From NCBI GenBank assembly GCA_963737745.1, contig CAVTTR010000011.1, positions 62,001 through 126,000 of the forward strand: a stretch of DNA of 64,000 nucleotides, in the 5' to 3' direction. Shown one piece after another: positions 18,335-25,916 of the stretch. The notes below the pieces were generated by a model. The model worked only from the letters and a program-made list of their open reading frames with translations. It made no database searches and was not told where the DNA came from. The number at the start of each line of letters is the position of its first letter. Position 1 is the stretch's first letter. This DNA comes from Bog-473 sp963737745 (lineage in GTDB: Bacteria; Actinomycetota; Acidimicrobiia; Acidimicrobiales; RAAP-2). The position numbers and the translations under genes are program-made.

Positions 18335-19839
18335 CGCTGCAGCGGCGGCTGGTCGCCGTCATGTCGATTCTTTTGGTGGCCGGACTGCTGATTGCCGACA
18401 TCGTCACGTACATCTCGGTGCGCTCCTTCCTCTACGGCCGGGCCGACGAGACGTTGACCTCCTCGGAGGGATTGGCCTTCAACTACGTGGCCTATGCCAC
18501 CCTGCACGAGACGGCGCTCTCGACCGCCGACCTCTCCCGGCACGTTTCGCCCGACGTCTACGTCCTCATCATCAACAAGCATGGCAAGGTGGTCGTGAGC
18601 CGCCCCTCGGGCTCGCCGGCGCGGCCCAATCCGCAGCCCCTGGTGTGGGGCGCCGTGCCCGTGCAGCAGGTGCCCTCGATCACCGCCCACACGTTCGGTC
18701 GTTACGCCGGCACGTTCCGCCCCAATCCGAACGCCGTGATCGTCGGGAGCAAGAAGGACCCGGACGGTGAGTATCGAGCGGTGGCTGTCGCCGTACCCCA
18801 GGGCACCATGTTCGTGGCCCTCTCCCTCAACCCGACGAATGACACGCTGGGCTCGCTGCGCCGGGTGGAGATTCTGGCCAGCCTGGCCGTCGTGCTCATC
18901 ATGGGCACACTGGTGTTGTGGTTGGTGCGCCGCGACCTGCGTCCCTTGCGCGAGATGGCGCAAACGGCCGATGCCATCGCGTCGGGAGATCTCGGTCGAC
19001 GGGTGCCGCAGGAGACGCCGACCACCGAGGTCGGTCGACTCGGGACTGCGCTGAACGAAATGCTGACGCAGATCGAGTCGGCCTTCGCCGAGAAGTCGGC
19101 CTCCGAGGAACGTTTGCGCCAGTTCGTGGCCGACGCCTCGCACGAATTACGGACTCCCCTCACGACCATCCGCGGCTACGTCGAGCTCCTCCGCCGGGGC
19201 GGGATCTCCGACGAGGCTGGCAGCCGCAGGGCCCTGCAACGGGTTGAGGGCGAGGCGATCCGGATGGGCGGCCTGGTCGAGGATCTGCTGTTGCTGGCCG
19301 AGCTCGACCGAGGCCGACCGTTGCTGGCCCAACCGGTCGGCTTGCACCGCATTTGCTCCGACGTGGTCGACGACAACAATGCCTTCGACCACGAGCACAC
19401 ATTGACCATGGTCCCCGGGAACGAGGTCATGGTGGTAGGCGACGCCGAGCGACTGACCCAGGTGGCCCACAACCTGGTCCGCAACGCGCTGACCCACACG
19501 CCGCCCGGCTCGACCGTCCGCGTGTCGGTGCGATCCGAAGCGGGCATGGGCGTTCTCAGTGTCACCGACAACGGTCCGGGTTTGGACCCGGTCGCCGCGG
19601 CGCGCGTGTTCGACCGCTTCTATCGCGGTGATCCGGGCCGATCGGGCCCCGGCACCGGTTTGGGGTTGTCCATCGTGCTGGCCATCGCCGAGGCGCTCGG
19701 GGGCATGGCCGAGGTGCAGAGCCCGGGCCACTCTGGCGCCACCGTCCTGGTGCGCATCCCACTCGCGCCCGGCGTGGTTGTTACCGCAGATGCACCGAAC
19801 CTCCGGGTACAAGAGACTCGAGCACCGACGACAACTTGA
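18331..19839 (+). CDS. Sensor histidine kinase
   Basis: 502 residues from GTG 18331. One membrane helix lies at ~8-30, an extracytoplasmic sensor domain of about 145 residues follows, then a second helix at ~182-202, and HAMP (RRDLRPLREMAQTADAIASG). The phospho-acceptor H-box is DASHELRTPLTTIRGY, and N, G1 and G2 boxes are NLVRNALTHTP, DNGPGL and GTGLGLSI. It phosphorylates the OmpR-type regulator encoded just upstream. The sensor domain shows no known ligand motif. The 3' end overlaps the menF 3' end by 59 bp on the opposite strand, with menF coding through it. Confidence 0.93.
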   Translation: MTLQRRLVAVMSILLVAGLLIADIVTYISVRSFLYGRADETLTSSEGLAFNYVAYATLHETALSTADLSRHVSPDVYVLIINKHGKVVVSRPSGSPARPNPQPLVWGAVPVQQVPSITAHTFGRYAGTFRPNPNAVIVGSKKDPDGEYRAVAVAVPQGTMFVALSLNPTNDTLGSLRRVEILASLAVVLIMGTLVLWLVRRDLRPLREMAQTADAIASGDLGRRVPQETPTTEVGRLGTALNEMLTQIESAFAEKSASEERLRQFVADASHELRTPLTTIRGYVELLRRGGISDEAGSRRALQRVEGEAIRMGGLVEDLLLLAELDRGRPLLAQPVGLHRICSDVVDDNNAFDHEHTLTMVPGNEVMVVGDAERLTQVAHNLVRNALTHTPPGSTVRVSVRSEAGMGVLSVTDNGPGLDPVAAARVFDRFYRGDPGRSGPGTGLGLSIVLAIAEALGGMAEVQSPGHSGATVLVRIPLAPGVVVTADAPNLRVQETRAPTTT

Positions 19840-21064
19840 CATCGGTCTCGGCTGCTTCGGCCTCCGGGTCGGAGCTGGCCACCACACCCGCACCGGCTCG
19901 GAGGGTGAGGGTCCGCTCGTCAGAATGCAGGAGTGCACTGCGGATGCCGATCATCCACTCGCCGTCGCCTTCCCCGTCGACCCAACCGACGGGACCCGCC
20001 CACTGCCCGCGCTCGAGCGCTTCGCCCTCGGCAATGGTGCGCAGCGCCATCGGTCGGGGTGTGCCGCCCACGGCGGGAGTCGGATGCAGTTGCTCGAGCA
20101 GGTCGAGCACCGTCGCCGCTGGCTCACGCAGGCGGCCTTCGATGCGCGTGCCCAAATGAGCCAGGGCCCGGAAGGCCACCAGCGAGGGCTCGTCCGGGAC
20201 AGTGAGCTCCTCGCACCACGGGCGCAGTGTGGTGGCGATGTCGTCCACCACGAAGCGGTGCTCGGACCGGTCCTTGCCCGATGTGGCCAGACGCCCCTGG
20301 GCATCGGCGTCGGAACGGGCCGTCTCGCCCCGGGGAATCGTCCCGGCCAACGGGTGACACCAGATCCTCCGCCCATTGCGGGCGATGAGCAATTCGGGCG
20401 AGGCACCGAAAAAGGTCCCCTCGGGAACCGGGAACAAGAAGATGGTGCATGCCGGCTCGTGCGCGCGCAGTCGGCGCAGAACAGCGGCCACTGGTAGCGG
20501 ACCGCTGAGCTCGGTCGTGACGCTGCGGGAAAGGACGACCTTCTCCAGCGTGGTCTCGCCGCTTTGCATGGTGTCCACCACGTGAGCCACCAGGTCCCTA
20601 TAGCCCTGGCGCGACAGGTCGGGGGTCAGCGCGGTGACGCACACATCCTCCGACGGTCCGGCCACGGCGCCGTACTGCCAGATCACCGAGTCGAAGAGCT
20701 CGTCCGTCTCGGGCAGGGGAAGGTCGTTCGGTCCGACCGCGGTGGCCCAGCGATGGGTGGTGCCGTCGGGGTCGACCGCAATGCCCATGGTGAAGCGGGG
20801 CACGATCAGATGACCAGCGAAGGTGTGGAGGAAGGGCAAGGCTCCGAGCGCCACGACACCCGAGCCCGGTCGTCGCACCTGATCGTCACACGGGATGCCG
20901 GCGAGCACCTTGGCCGCCTTCCTCGCCTGCAACAGGACGGCGGTGCCCCAGCCGACGAGCGTCAATCCGGGACGGTCAAAGAGGACAGTGGGGCTGGCAT
21001 CAAACTGCAGCGCATCGGGCCCGTACTCGAGCGGGACGGTGCGGGCATGGAGGGACTCGCTCAT
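19781..21064 (-). CDS. menF: Isochorismate synthase
   Basis: Converts chorismate to isochorismate, the first step of menaquinone synthesis (or of salicylate siderophores). 427 residues of the chorismate-binding family: GTFFGASPELLIA, HPLAGTIPRGET, TSGKDRSEHRFVVDDI, HPTPAVGGTPRPM and RAGAGVVASSDPEAE. The partner menG directly upstream and the absence of siderophore genes argue for menaquinone. The ATG at 21064 overlaps the menG stop (ATGA). Convergent with the histidine kinase, with a 59-bp overlap. Confidence 0.92.
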   Translation of the reverse strand: MSESLHARTVPLEYGPDALQFDASPTVLFDRPGLTLVGWGTAVLLQARKAAKVLAGIPCDDQVRRPGSGVVALGALPFLHTFAGHLIVPRFTMGIAVDPDGTTHRWATAVGPNDLPLPETDELFDSVIWQYGAVAGPSEDVCVTALTPDLSRQGYRDLVAHVVDTMQSGETTLEKVVLSRSVTTELSGPLPVAAVLRRLRAHEPACTIFLFPVPEGTFFGASPELLIARNGRRIWCHPLAGTIPRGETARSDADAQGRLATSGKDRSEHRFVVDDIATTLRPWCEELTVPDEPSLVAFRALAHLGTRIEGRLREPAATVLDLLEQLHPTPAVGGTPRPMALRTIAEGEALERGQWAGPVGWVDGEGDGEWMIGIRSALLHSDERTLTLRAGAGVVASSDPEAEAAETDVKLSSVLESLVPGGSVHLR

Positions 21065-21759
21065 GGGTCGGCGTAGCCGACCTTCGTGGCGTAGAGGAGC
21101 TGGCTGAGGCCGCCGGCCAGGGGGCGGATGCCCACACCGGAATAGCCCGCGTCGGCCACCATGCGACGAAGGATGGGCGTAGGGGGCAGGTAGGCCACCG
21201 AGCGCGGGAGGTAGTCGTAGGCCTGGCGATCCGACAACGCGGCGCCGAGACGAGGCACGACCTTGTTGAACCAGATGTCATAGCCGGCGCGCAGGACGGT
21301 GGAGCGGGGCGCATCGACCTCGAGGATGGCGACACGGCCTCCTGGACGCAACACGCGTGCCGTCTCGGCCAGGGCCTGGGCCAGGTCGGTGAAGTTACGC
21401 AGCGCGTACCCGCACACCAGCCCATCGAAGGTGCCGTCGGCGAAGGGGAGTTGGCTGCAATCCGCCTGCAGGAGCGGAGCGCCGCTGTGGTTGGCCGCCA
21501 GCATCCCGCCGCTCAGGTCGGCACCGATCACCCGGTAGTGACGGCGTTGGGCCAACCGGGTGAGATCGCCCGTGCCGCAGGCCACGTCGAGGAGGAGCGA
21601 GCCCGGTGGCAGAGCGAGCGCGGCGACTGTGGCGCGGCGCCAACCCTGGTCGAGCCCGAACGTCATGAGCCGATTGACGAGGTCATAGCGGGGCGCAATG
21701 GCGTCGAACATCGAGCGGACGCGGGCAGTCTTCTCCTCGCCTTGAGGAAGTTCGGACAC
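21061..21759 (-). CDS. menG: Demethylmenaquinone methyltransferase
   Basis: SAM-dependent C-methylation, the last step of menaquinone synthesis. 232 residues of the UbiE/COQ5 family: FDAIAPRYDLVNRLMTFG near the N terminus, LLLDVACGTGDLTRLA as the SAM loop, and VCGYALRNFTDL and YDYLPRSVAYLP as UbiE signatures. GTG start 21759 directly abuts the stop of the MaoC gene. It forms a tight three-gene unit maoC-menG-menF. Confidence 0.93.
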   Translation of the reverse strand: MSELPQGEEKTARVRSMFDAIAPRYDLVNRLMTFGLDQGWRRATVAALALPPGSLLLDVACGTGDLTRLAQRRHYRVIGADLSGGMLAANHSGAPLLQADCSQLPFADGTFDGLVCGYALRNFTDLAQALAETARVLRPGGRVAILEVDAPRSTVLRAGYDIWFNKVVPRLGAALSDRQAYDYLPRSVAYLPPTPILRRMVADAGYSGVGIRPLAGGLSQLLYATKVGYADP

Positions 21760-22215
21760 TCAGCGGTAGTAGCGGTAGACCACTTGGGCCACGCAGGCCG
21801 GCTTGGGCGCGTCACGTACCTCGAAGACGAGGTCGTAGGTGGCTTGCACCCCGCCTTCGACATCTTCCACGCTGGCGATGGTGACGCCCATGCGCACATC
21901 GGCGCCGACGAGCACCGGCGCAGGGAAGCGAATCTTGTTGGCTCCGTAGTTCACGCCCATGCGCACGTTGTCCACCTGCAGGAGACTGTTCAGGAGAGCA
22001 GGCGCCAGCGACAGCGTGAGATACCCGTGGGCGATGGTCCCACCGAAGGGCCCCGCCTCGGCGCGTTCGGGGTCGACGTGGATCCATTGATGATCGTCCG
22101 TGGCCTCGGCGAAGCGATTGACCCGTTCCTGCGTGATGGTCTGCCAGTCCGTGTAACCGATCTGCTTCCCGACGAGATCGTGCAATGCCTCGAGGCTGTC
22201 GACGACGATGCTCAC
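21760..22215 (-). CDS. MaoC-like hydratase
   Basis: 151-residue hot-dog-fold protein. The (R)-specific enoyl-CoA hydratase signature is present: RFAEATDDHQWIHVDPERA then GPFGGTIAHGYLTLSL, in which the Asp and His are catalytic. FPAPVLVGADVRMGV matches the NodN/MaoC subgroup. The substrate is unknown. It is first in a unit with menG and menF, which is unusual for a fatty-acid or polyketide enzyme. The start is GTG 22215, with TATGGT ending six bases upstream, so probably leaderless. An ATG is absent nearby. Confidence 0.87.
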   Translation of the reverse strand: MSIVVDSLEALHDLVGKQIGYTDWQTITQERVNRFAEATDDHQWIHVDPERAEAGPFGGTIAHGYLTLSLAPALLNSLLQVDNVRMGVNYGANKIRFPAPVLVGADVRMGVTIASVEDVEGGVQATYDLVFEVRDAPKPACVAQVVYRYYR

Positions 22216-22221
22216 CCTCCC

Positions 22222-22256
22222 ACCATACCTATCGGGTGCCCGACACTCACTACGCT
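22222..22256. promoter_or_regulatory. Divergent leaderless promoters (maoC and VIT gene)
   Basis: On the minus strand TATGGT (22227-22222) sits six bases before the maoC GTG. On the plus strand TACGCT (22251-22256) sits seven bases before GTG 22264. The 48-bp gap has no Shine-Dalgarno sequence suited to the VIT start. Confidence 0.4.
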
Positions 22257-22263
22257 GTGCGAG

Positions 22264-22971
22264 GTGGTCGATCAGCTGCAGTTCCACCAGCATCGTGACA
22301 TTCGCGGTGGTGGGGCCAGAGCGGCCGTGTTCGGGCTGAGCGACGGCCTCGTCACGAACATCTCGTTGGTCCTCGGCGTGGCCGGGGCCAGCCCGGGGGG
22401 CCAGATCGTCCGGTTGGTCGGGGTGGCCGGCCTGGTCGCCGGCGCCTTTTCGATGGGGGCGGGGGAGTACCTCTCCATGGCGGCCCAGCGTGAGCTGATG
22501 CAACGTGAGCTCGATGTGGAACGCGAGTCCCTCACCCAGAGCCCCGAGGGCGAAGCGCAAGAACTGCGCGGCATGTACGAGGAAAGGGGCATCGCCCCCG
22601 AGGTGGCGCGCAACATGGTGGACGAGGTCATGGCGGACCCCGAGTTGGCGCTCGAGACGCACGCCCGTGAGGAACTGGGTATCAGTCCTACGCACCTTGG
22701 CTCCCCGGTGCAAGCGGCATTGTCGTCGTTCATCTCGTTCGCCCTCGGCGCGATCATCCCTCTCCTGCCGTGGTTGATCACGAGCGGCAATGCGGCCATT
22801 GCGGCGTCCATCATCCTCAGTGCTCTGGCGTCGGTGGCGGTGGGCGTCGTGCTGGCGACCTTCACCAAACGGTCTCGCGCGCACTCTGCACTTCGCCAAC
22901 TGCTGATCACCGCCGTCGCCGCCGCGGTGACCTACGGGATCGGGCGGGGGATCGGCACCGGGATCAGCTGA
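22264..22971 (+). CDS. VIT1/CCC1-family iron/manganese transporter
   Basis: 235 residues. VIT signatures are AAVFGLSDGLVTNISLVLGV, then GAFSMGAGEYLSMAAQREL, then a cytoplasmic metal-binding segment rich in Glu (about residues 75-145: ELDVERESL, GMYEERGIAPEVA), and three C-terminal helices (SFISFALGAIIPLLPWL onward). The family moves Fe2+ or Mn2+ out of the cytosol. The exact metal is not decidable. The 3' end overlaps mshD by eight bases. Confidence 0.9.
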   Translation: MVDQLQFHQHRDIRGGGARAAVFGLSDGLVTNISLVLGVAGASPGGQIVRLVGVAGLVAGAFSMGAGEYLSMAAQRELMQRELDVERESLTQSPEGEAQELRGMYEERGIAPEVARNMVDEVMADPELALETHAREELGISPTHLGSPVQAALSSFISFALGAIIPLLPWLITSGNAAIAASIILSALASVAVGVVLATFTKRSRAHSALRQLLITAVAAAVTYGIGRGIGTGIS

Positions 22972-23875
22972 TCACGTACGACCGGTCCACGTGGTCGATC
23001 GTGAAGCCGAGCGTGGTGTAGAGCTTCACGGCAGCGGTGTTGGTGGCCGTGGTGTAGAGCATGCCGAGGGTGATTCCCCTGGCCGCCATCCATTGCAAGC
23101 CGGCCACGGTCAAGGCCCGACCCCATCCTTGGCCATGTCGCTTGGGATCGACCGAAATGACGTAGATCTCGCCCATGACCGGCGTGGTGTCGAGGTGGAA
23201 TTTGTCCCAGCACGATCCGATCAATCCCGTGCCGTCCTCGTCGTCGGCCATGAGGAGGGCTTCGGGATCGAACCACTCGGCCGAGGTCCGCTCGTGGAGA
23301 TCCTCGAGGGTCCACCCTCCCTGCTCAGGATGGCCGGCGAACGCCGCATTGTTGATGGTCAGCCAGGCCTCGTCGTCACGGCCGGGTACGAACGGACGCG
23401 TCACCACGGGACGAGTGCCGGCCACGATTTCTGGGGGAAGCGGGAGTTGGACCCGCATTTGCAAGAGGTCACGTTCGGGCGCGAACCCGAATCGTGCCGC
23501 ATCGGCGTCATCGCGTTCGGTGGCCTGCATGAGCCAGAGGCGCACCGTGTTCGTCTCAGCCCGCGCGTGTTCGAGCCCGGCCGCAATGAGCGACGTCTTG
23601 AGGTCGGCCATTGATCGGTGGAGTGGATCGACCGCGACGTGGAGGGCCGCGGCGCCGTCGATAGCCGGAGTGACGAGGGAGCAACCCACGAGCGTTTCAT
23701 CCTCGTAGGCCAGCACCACATGAGCGCCTTCTGCGCCCAGGTCTTTGCGCGCCGCAGCGACACGCTGTGGTTCGGCCAGTGCGGGATGGTGGTCGAACTC
23801 CTCGCAACGAAGAAGGAGAGCGGAAAGATCCGCCAGCTGCGCGTCATTGAGCTCGCTCAGCACCAGGACGTTCAT
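22964..23875 (-). CDS. mshD: Mycothiol synthase
   Basis: Acetylates desacetylmycothiol with acetyl-CoA, the last step of mycothiol synthesis, an actinobacterial thiol. 303 residues with two GNAT domains. Recognisable pieces are NNAAFAGHPEQGGWT, EWFDPEALLM, CWDKFH and GEIYVISVDPKRHGQGWGRA (the acetyl-CoA loop), then LYTTATNTAAVKLYTTLGF. The ATG at 23875 has TAACGT six bases upstream. It is good evidence for the actinobacterial origin. Confidence 0.92.
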   Translation of the reverse strand: MNVLVLSELNDAQLADLSALLLRCEEFDHHPALAEPQRVAAARKDLGAEGAHVVLAYEDETLVGCSLVTPAIDGAAALHVAVDPLHRSMADLKTSLIAAGLEHARAETNTVRLWLMQATERDDADAARFGFAPERDLLQMRVQLPLPPEIVAGTRPVVTRPFVPGRDDEAWLTINNAAFAGHPEQGGWTLEDLHERTSAEWFDPEALLMADDEDGTGLIGSCWDKFHLDTTPVMGEIYVISVDPKRHGQGWGRALTVAGLQWMAARGITLGMLYTTATNTAAVKLYTTLGFTIDHVDRSYVIS

Positions 23876-23881
23876 CCGCGC

Positions 23882-23898
23882 ACGTTAACCGGTACCGT
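23882..23898. promoter_or_regulatory. Back-to-back leaderless promoters (mshD and nth)
   Basis: TAACGT on the minus strand (23887-23882) is six bases from the mshD ATG. TACCGT on the plus strand (23893-23898) is six bases from the nth GTG at 23905. The two -10 boxes are only five bases apart, so only one side can be occupied at a time. Confidence 0.45.
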
Positions 23899-23904
23899 AA
23901 CGGG

Positions 23905-24555
23905 GTGGCGCGTCCGAGGACTCCCAAGGGGATGGCGCGAGTGGTGGGGGAGCGCCTGGCGCTGGAATACCCGGGCACGGCCAAGGACCTGTGTGCCCTC
24001 AACCACGACTCGCCCTTCCAGTTGTTGGCGGCGACGATCTTGTCCGCTCAGAGCACCGACCTACGCGTCAACATGGTCACGCCCGCTCTGTTCGCCGCCT
24101 ACCCCGATCCGGCGTCCCTGGCGCGGGCCAACCCGGACGAACTCGAAGAGATCATTCACTCCACCGGATTCTTCCGGGCCAAGGCACGCAGCCTCATCGG
24201 TATGGCGACTGCGCTCGAGGAGCGCTTCGGAGGTGAGGTTCCCACTGAGTTGGCCGACCTGGTGACGGTGCCCGGCGTCGGTCGCAAGACCGGAAACGTG
24301 GTCCGGAGCGTCGCCTTCGGCCTGCCCGGGTTGCCGGTGGACACCCATGTCCTGCGCCTCAGCAAGCGTCTCGGCCTCACCACCCTCGACGATCCCGTGA
24401 AGGTCGAGCACGAGCTCAACGCTCTGGTTCCGGCGCCCGAGCGAGGGGCCTTCAGTCTCCGGTTGATCCTGCACGGACGGGCTGTGTGCATCGCGCGGCG
24501 ACCGGCATGCATCCGCTGCATCCTGGCCGATATCTGCCCTTCGTCGACCATCTAG
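23905..24555 (+). CDS. nth: Endonuclease III
   Basis: Base-excision repair glycosylase/AP lyase for oxidised pyrimidines. 216 residues from GTG. The helix-hairpin-helix VPGVGRKTGNVV contains the catalytic Lys, LPVDTHVLRL the catalytic Asp, and the C terminus holds the 4Fe-4S ligands in C-x6-C-x2-C-x5-C spacing (CIARRPACIRCILADIC). ILSAQSTDLRVN is the N-terminal family signature. It is followed by a strong terminator at 24674. Confidence 0.95.
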   Translation: MARPRTPKGMARVVGERLALEYPGTAKDLCALNHDSPFQLLAATILSAQSTDLRVNMVTPALFAAYPDPASLARANPDELEEIIHSTGFFRAKARSLIGMATALEERFGGEVPTELADLVTVPGVGRKTGNVVRSVAFGLPGLPVDTHVLRLSKRLGLTTLDDPVKVEHELNALVPAPERGAFSLRLILHGRAVCIARRPACIRCILADICPSSTI

Positions 24556-24673
24556 CCAGAGCGGTGACGCCACAATGAGGCAATCCTGTGTTTAAACTTG
24601 GAATCTGGAACCGGTTTCCGCCACCTGGTTCCGATCAGGGCCGTCGCTGGGATCCGCCTCCCGCACGACCCGT

Positions 24674-24703
24674 CCGATGCCGGCCCTTCGGGGTCGGCAT
24701 CGG
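24674..24703 (+). terminator. Intrinsic terminator downstream of nth
   Basis: A 13-bp GC-rich stem (one G-U pair) closed by a UUCG tetraloop and followed by TTTAT. It lies 118 bp after the nth stop and just before the toxin-antitoxin promoter. It is the clearest terminator in the window. The rest of 24556-24673 shows only a short GGAACC/GGTTCC repeat. Confidence 0.75.
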
Positions 24704-24727
24704 TTTATGAGCAATCCTCCCACAGCG

Positions 24728-24750
24728 GGTAGTACTGAAGGTGCTACCAT
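24728..24750 (+). promoter_or_regulatory. Operator palindrome overlapping the antitoxin promoter
   Basis: GGTAGTAC (24728-24735) and GTGCTACC (24741-24748) form an inverted repeat with 7 of 8 positions matching. Its right arm overlaps TACCAT (24745-24750), a -10-like hexamer six bases before the antitoxin ATG. This is the arrangement expected for autorepression by a ribbon-helix-helix antitoxin. Confidence 0.5.
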
Positions 24751-24756
24751 TTTTCC

Positions 24757-25023
24757 ATGGTGACCAAGCGTTCGGTGTCTCTGGCCGACGAGGTGGCGAC
24801 CGCAGTGGAAGAGGCGGCCAAGCAGGATGGCGTCTCCTTTAGCGCCTGGTTGTCGACCGCCGCCGAAAAACAGCTCCAGGTCCGCCACGGGCTGCGCGGC
24901 GTGGCCGCATGGGAGGGCGAAACCGGCTCCCTCAGCGCCGAGGAGCTGGCCGCCGGTGAAGCACTTTTGGCCCGTCTTCGCTCCGGCGTATCCGGTGTGG
25001 CCTCCCGGGTTCGACGCCGTTGA
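24757..25023 (+). CDS. Ribbon-helix-helix antitoxin-like protein (VapB-type)
   Basis: 88 residues. The N terminus KRSVSLADEVATAVEEAAKQ fits a ribbon-helix-helix DNA-binding fold, with the strand followed by helix-turn-helix around GVSFSAWLSTAAEKQL. The C-terminal half (ELAAGEALLARLRSG) would be the toxin-binding tail. The gene is directly behind a palindrome and overlaps the PIN gene by four bases, the standard toxin-antitoxin layout. A short leaderless mRNA is likely. Confidence 0.75.
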   Translation: MVTKRSVSLADEVATAVEEAAKQDGVSFSAWLSTAAEKQLQVRHGLRGVAAWEGETGSLSAEELAAGEALLARLRSGVSGVASRVRRR

Positions 25024-25418
25024 GTGCGGCCCGTCGGGAAGGGCTGGTGTACGGGGTGGGCGCTTTGCATGCGGCAGCCCGCGGGGACCGCATGATGTGG
25101 GCGCTCCACCGGGCCGCACTGTCGAACGGGATCGTGCCCGTGATTCCCGCCGTGGCCGTGGCCGAGGGTTACCGAACTGAGGCGCGTGGAGACCGCATCG
25201 CCGAGTTACTCGATGGGACCGAGGTTGAGCCGTTCAGCAGTGACGCCGCCCGCCGCTCGGGAGAGCTGGCCGCTCGATGCGACACGACCGATCTCGCCGT
25301 CATCGCCGTCATCGAGCTGGCCGATCGCCGCAACTGCGCCGTGGTGGCGCAACGCCAGGCCGTCCTGCGCAACGCGGCGGCCCTCCTCGGGCACGAGTTG
25401 GTGCTCTACGCCGTCTGA
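25020..25418 (+). CDS. PIN-domain VapC-like protein with missing acidic residues
   Basis: 132 residues. The fold follows VapC-like PIN proteins (GALHAAARGDRMMWALHRAA, GIVPVIPAVAVAEGYR, DGTEVEPFSSDAARRSGELA, CDTTDLAVIAVIELADRRN, HELVLYAV). In active relatives the first strand reads LVYDAGAL. Here it is LVYGVGAL, so the first metal-binding Asp (about residue 12) is Gly. The usual VVTSDPDDL is VVAQRQAVL, so the late Asp is also gone. The central Asp of TTD is kept. Probably RNase-dead or degenerate. The TTG start at 25020 overlaps the antitoxin stop; a GTG at 25047 is possible but would cut the fold. Confidence 0.72.
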   Translation: MSAARREGLVYGVGALHAAARGDRMMWALHRAALSNGIVPVIPAVAVAEGYRTEARGDRIAELLDGTEVEPFSSDAARRSGELAARCDTTDLAVIAVIELADRRNCAVVAQRQAVLRNAAALLGHELVLYAV

Positions 25419-25591
25419 GTAAAACGGCCCAGGCGGCGCAATGCACCGGCCAGCGAGCGCTCGACGCCGAACAACTCGCGAGCCATGTCCTCGTTGCCAT
25501 CGACTTGCGCCGCTTCGGCCATCGTCGAGACGCGGTCGTGTAATTCCTTGAGGGTTGAGGAAAGCGAAGAAAGCTCGGCCGCTGATGTCAT
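25406..25591 (-). CDS. Small helical protein of unknown function
   Basis: 61 residues from ATG 25591. Two amphipathic helices are evident (LSSLSSTLKELHDRVSTMAE and RELFGVERSLAGALRRLGRF). It looks like a conserved small coiled-coil protein of actinobacteria, without known function. AGGAG directly abuts the ATG with no spacer, so the start is uncertain. It overlaps the PIN gene 3' end by 13 bp. Confidence 0.5.
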   Translation of the reverse strand: MTSAAELSSLSSTLKELHDRVSTMAEAAQVDGNEDMARELFGVERSLAGALRRLGRFTQTA

Positions 25592-25763
25592 CTCCTGATG
25601 ATGGCCCAGTTTGTGAGGAGAGGATGAGGTCCTCAATCTGAAGACGTGGCAGTTCAGAGAGTTTCGCTCCGCCGAGGGTTGTTTTTGGGAAACGATGCGG
25701 CGCGGGTGGTTATTCGAAAAACATGTGCCGGGATGGAGGCGTCGTCGTCATGAGGAGTGACAC

Positions 25764-25904
25764 ATGATGGATAGCAAGCACGGGCTCCACTGTCAATCCC
25801 CTCCGTCGGCCGACGACATTCGTGCCAGCACCCTGCTCCCAGCGGGTCGAACACGGGAACGTTGGCCCAGCGTGGTGCCCGGGCAGGTCACGCATCGCCA
25901 GTAG
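25764..25904 (+). CDS. Possible 46-residue upstream ORF before hisD
   Basis: ATG ATG at 25764 is preceded by GAGGAG (25752-25757, six-base spacing), so it can be translated. It encodes 46 residues with three His codons (positions 6, 9, 44) and stops 12 bp before the hisD ATG. A leader peptide is possible, but the His codons are not clustered and I find no convincing terminator/antiterminator pair. The rest of 25592-25763 holds no gene I can support. Confidence 0.25.
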   Translation: MMDSKHGLHCQSPPSADDIRASTLLPAGRTRERWPSVVPGQVTHRQ

Positions 25905-25916
25905 CCTTGAGTCCTC

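Noticed and set aside
25592..25916. Histidine attenuator or T-box in front of hisD
   Set aside because: No run of His codons, no T-box sequence and no terminator/antiterminator pair could be found by eye.
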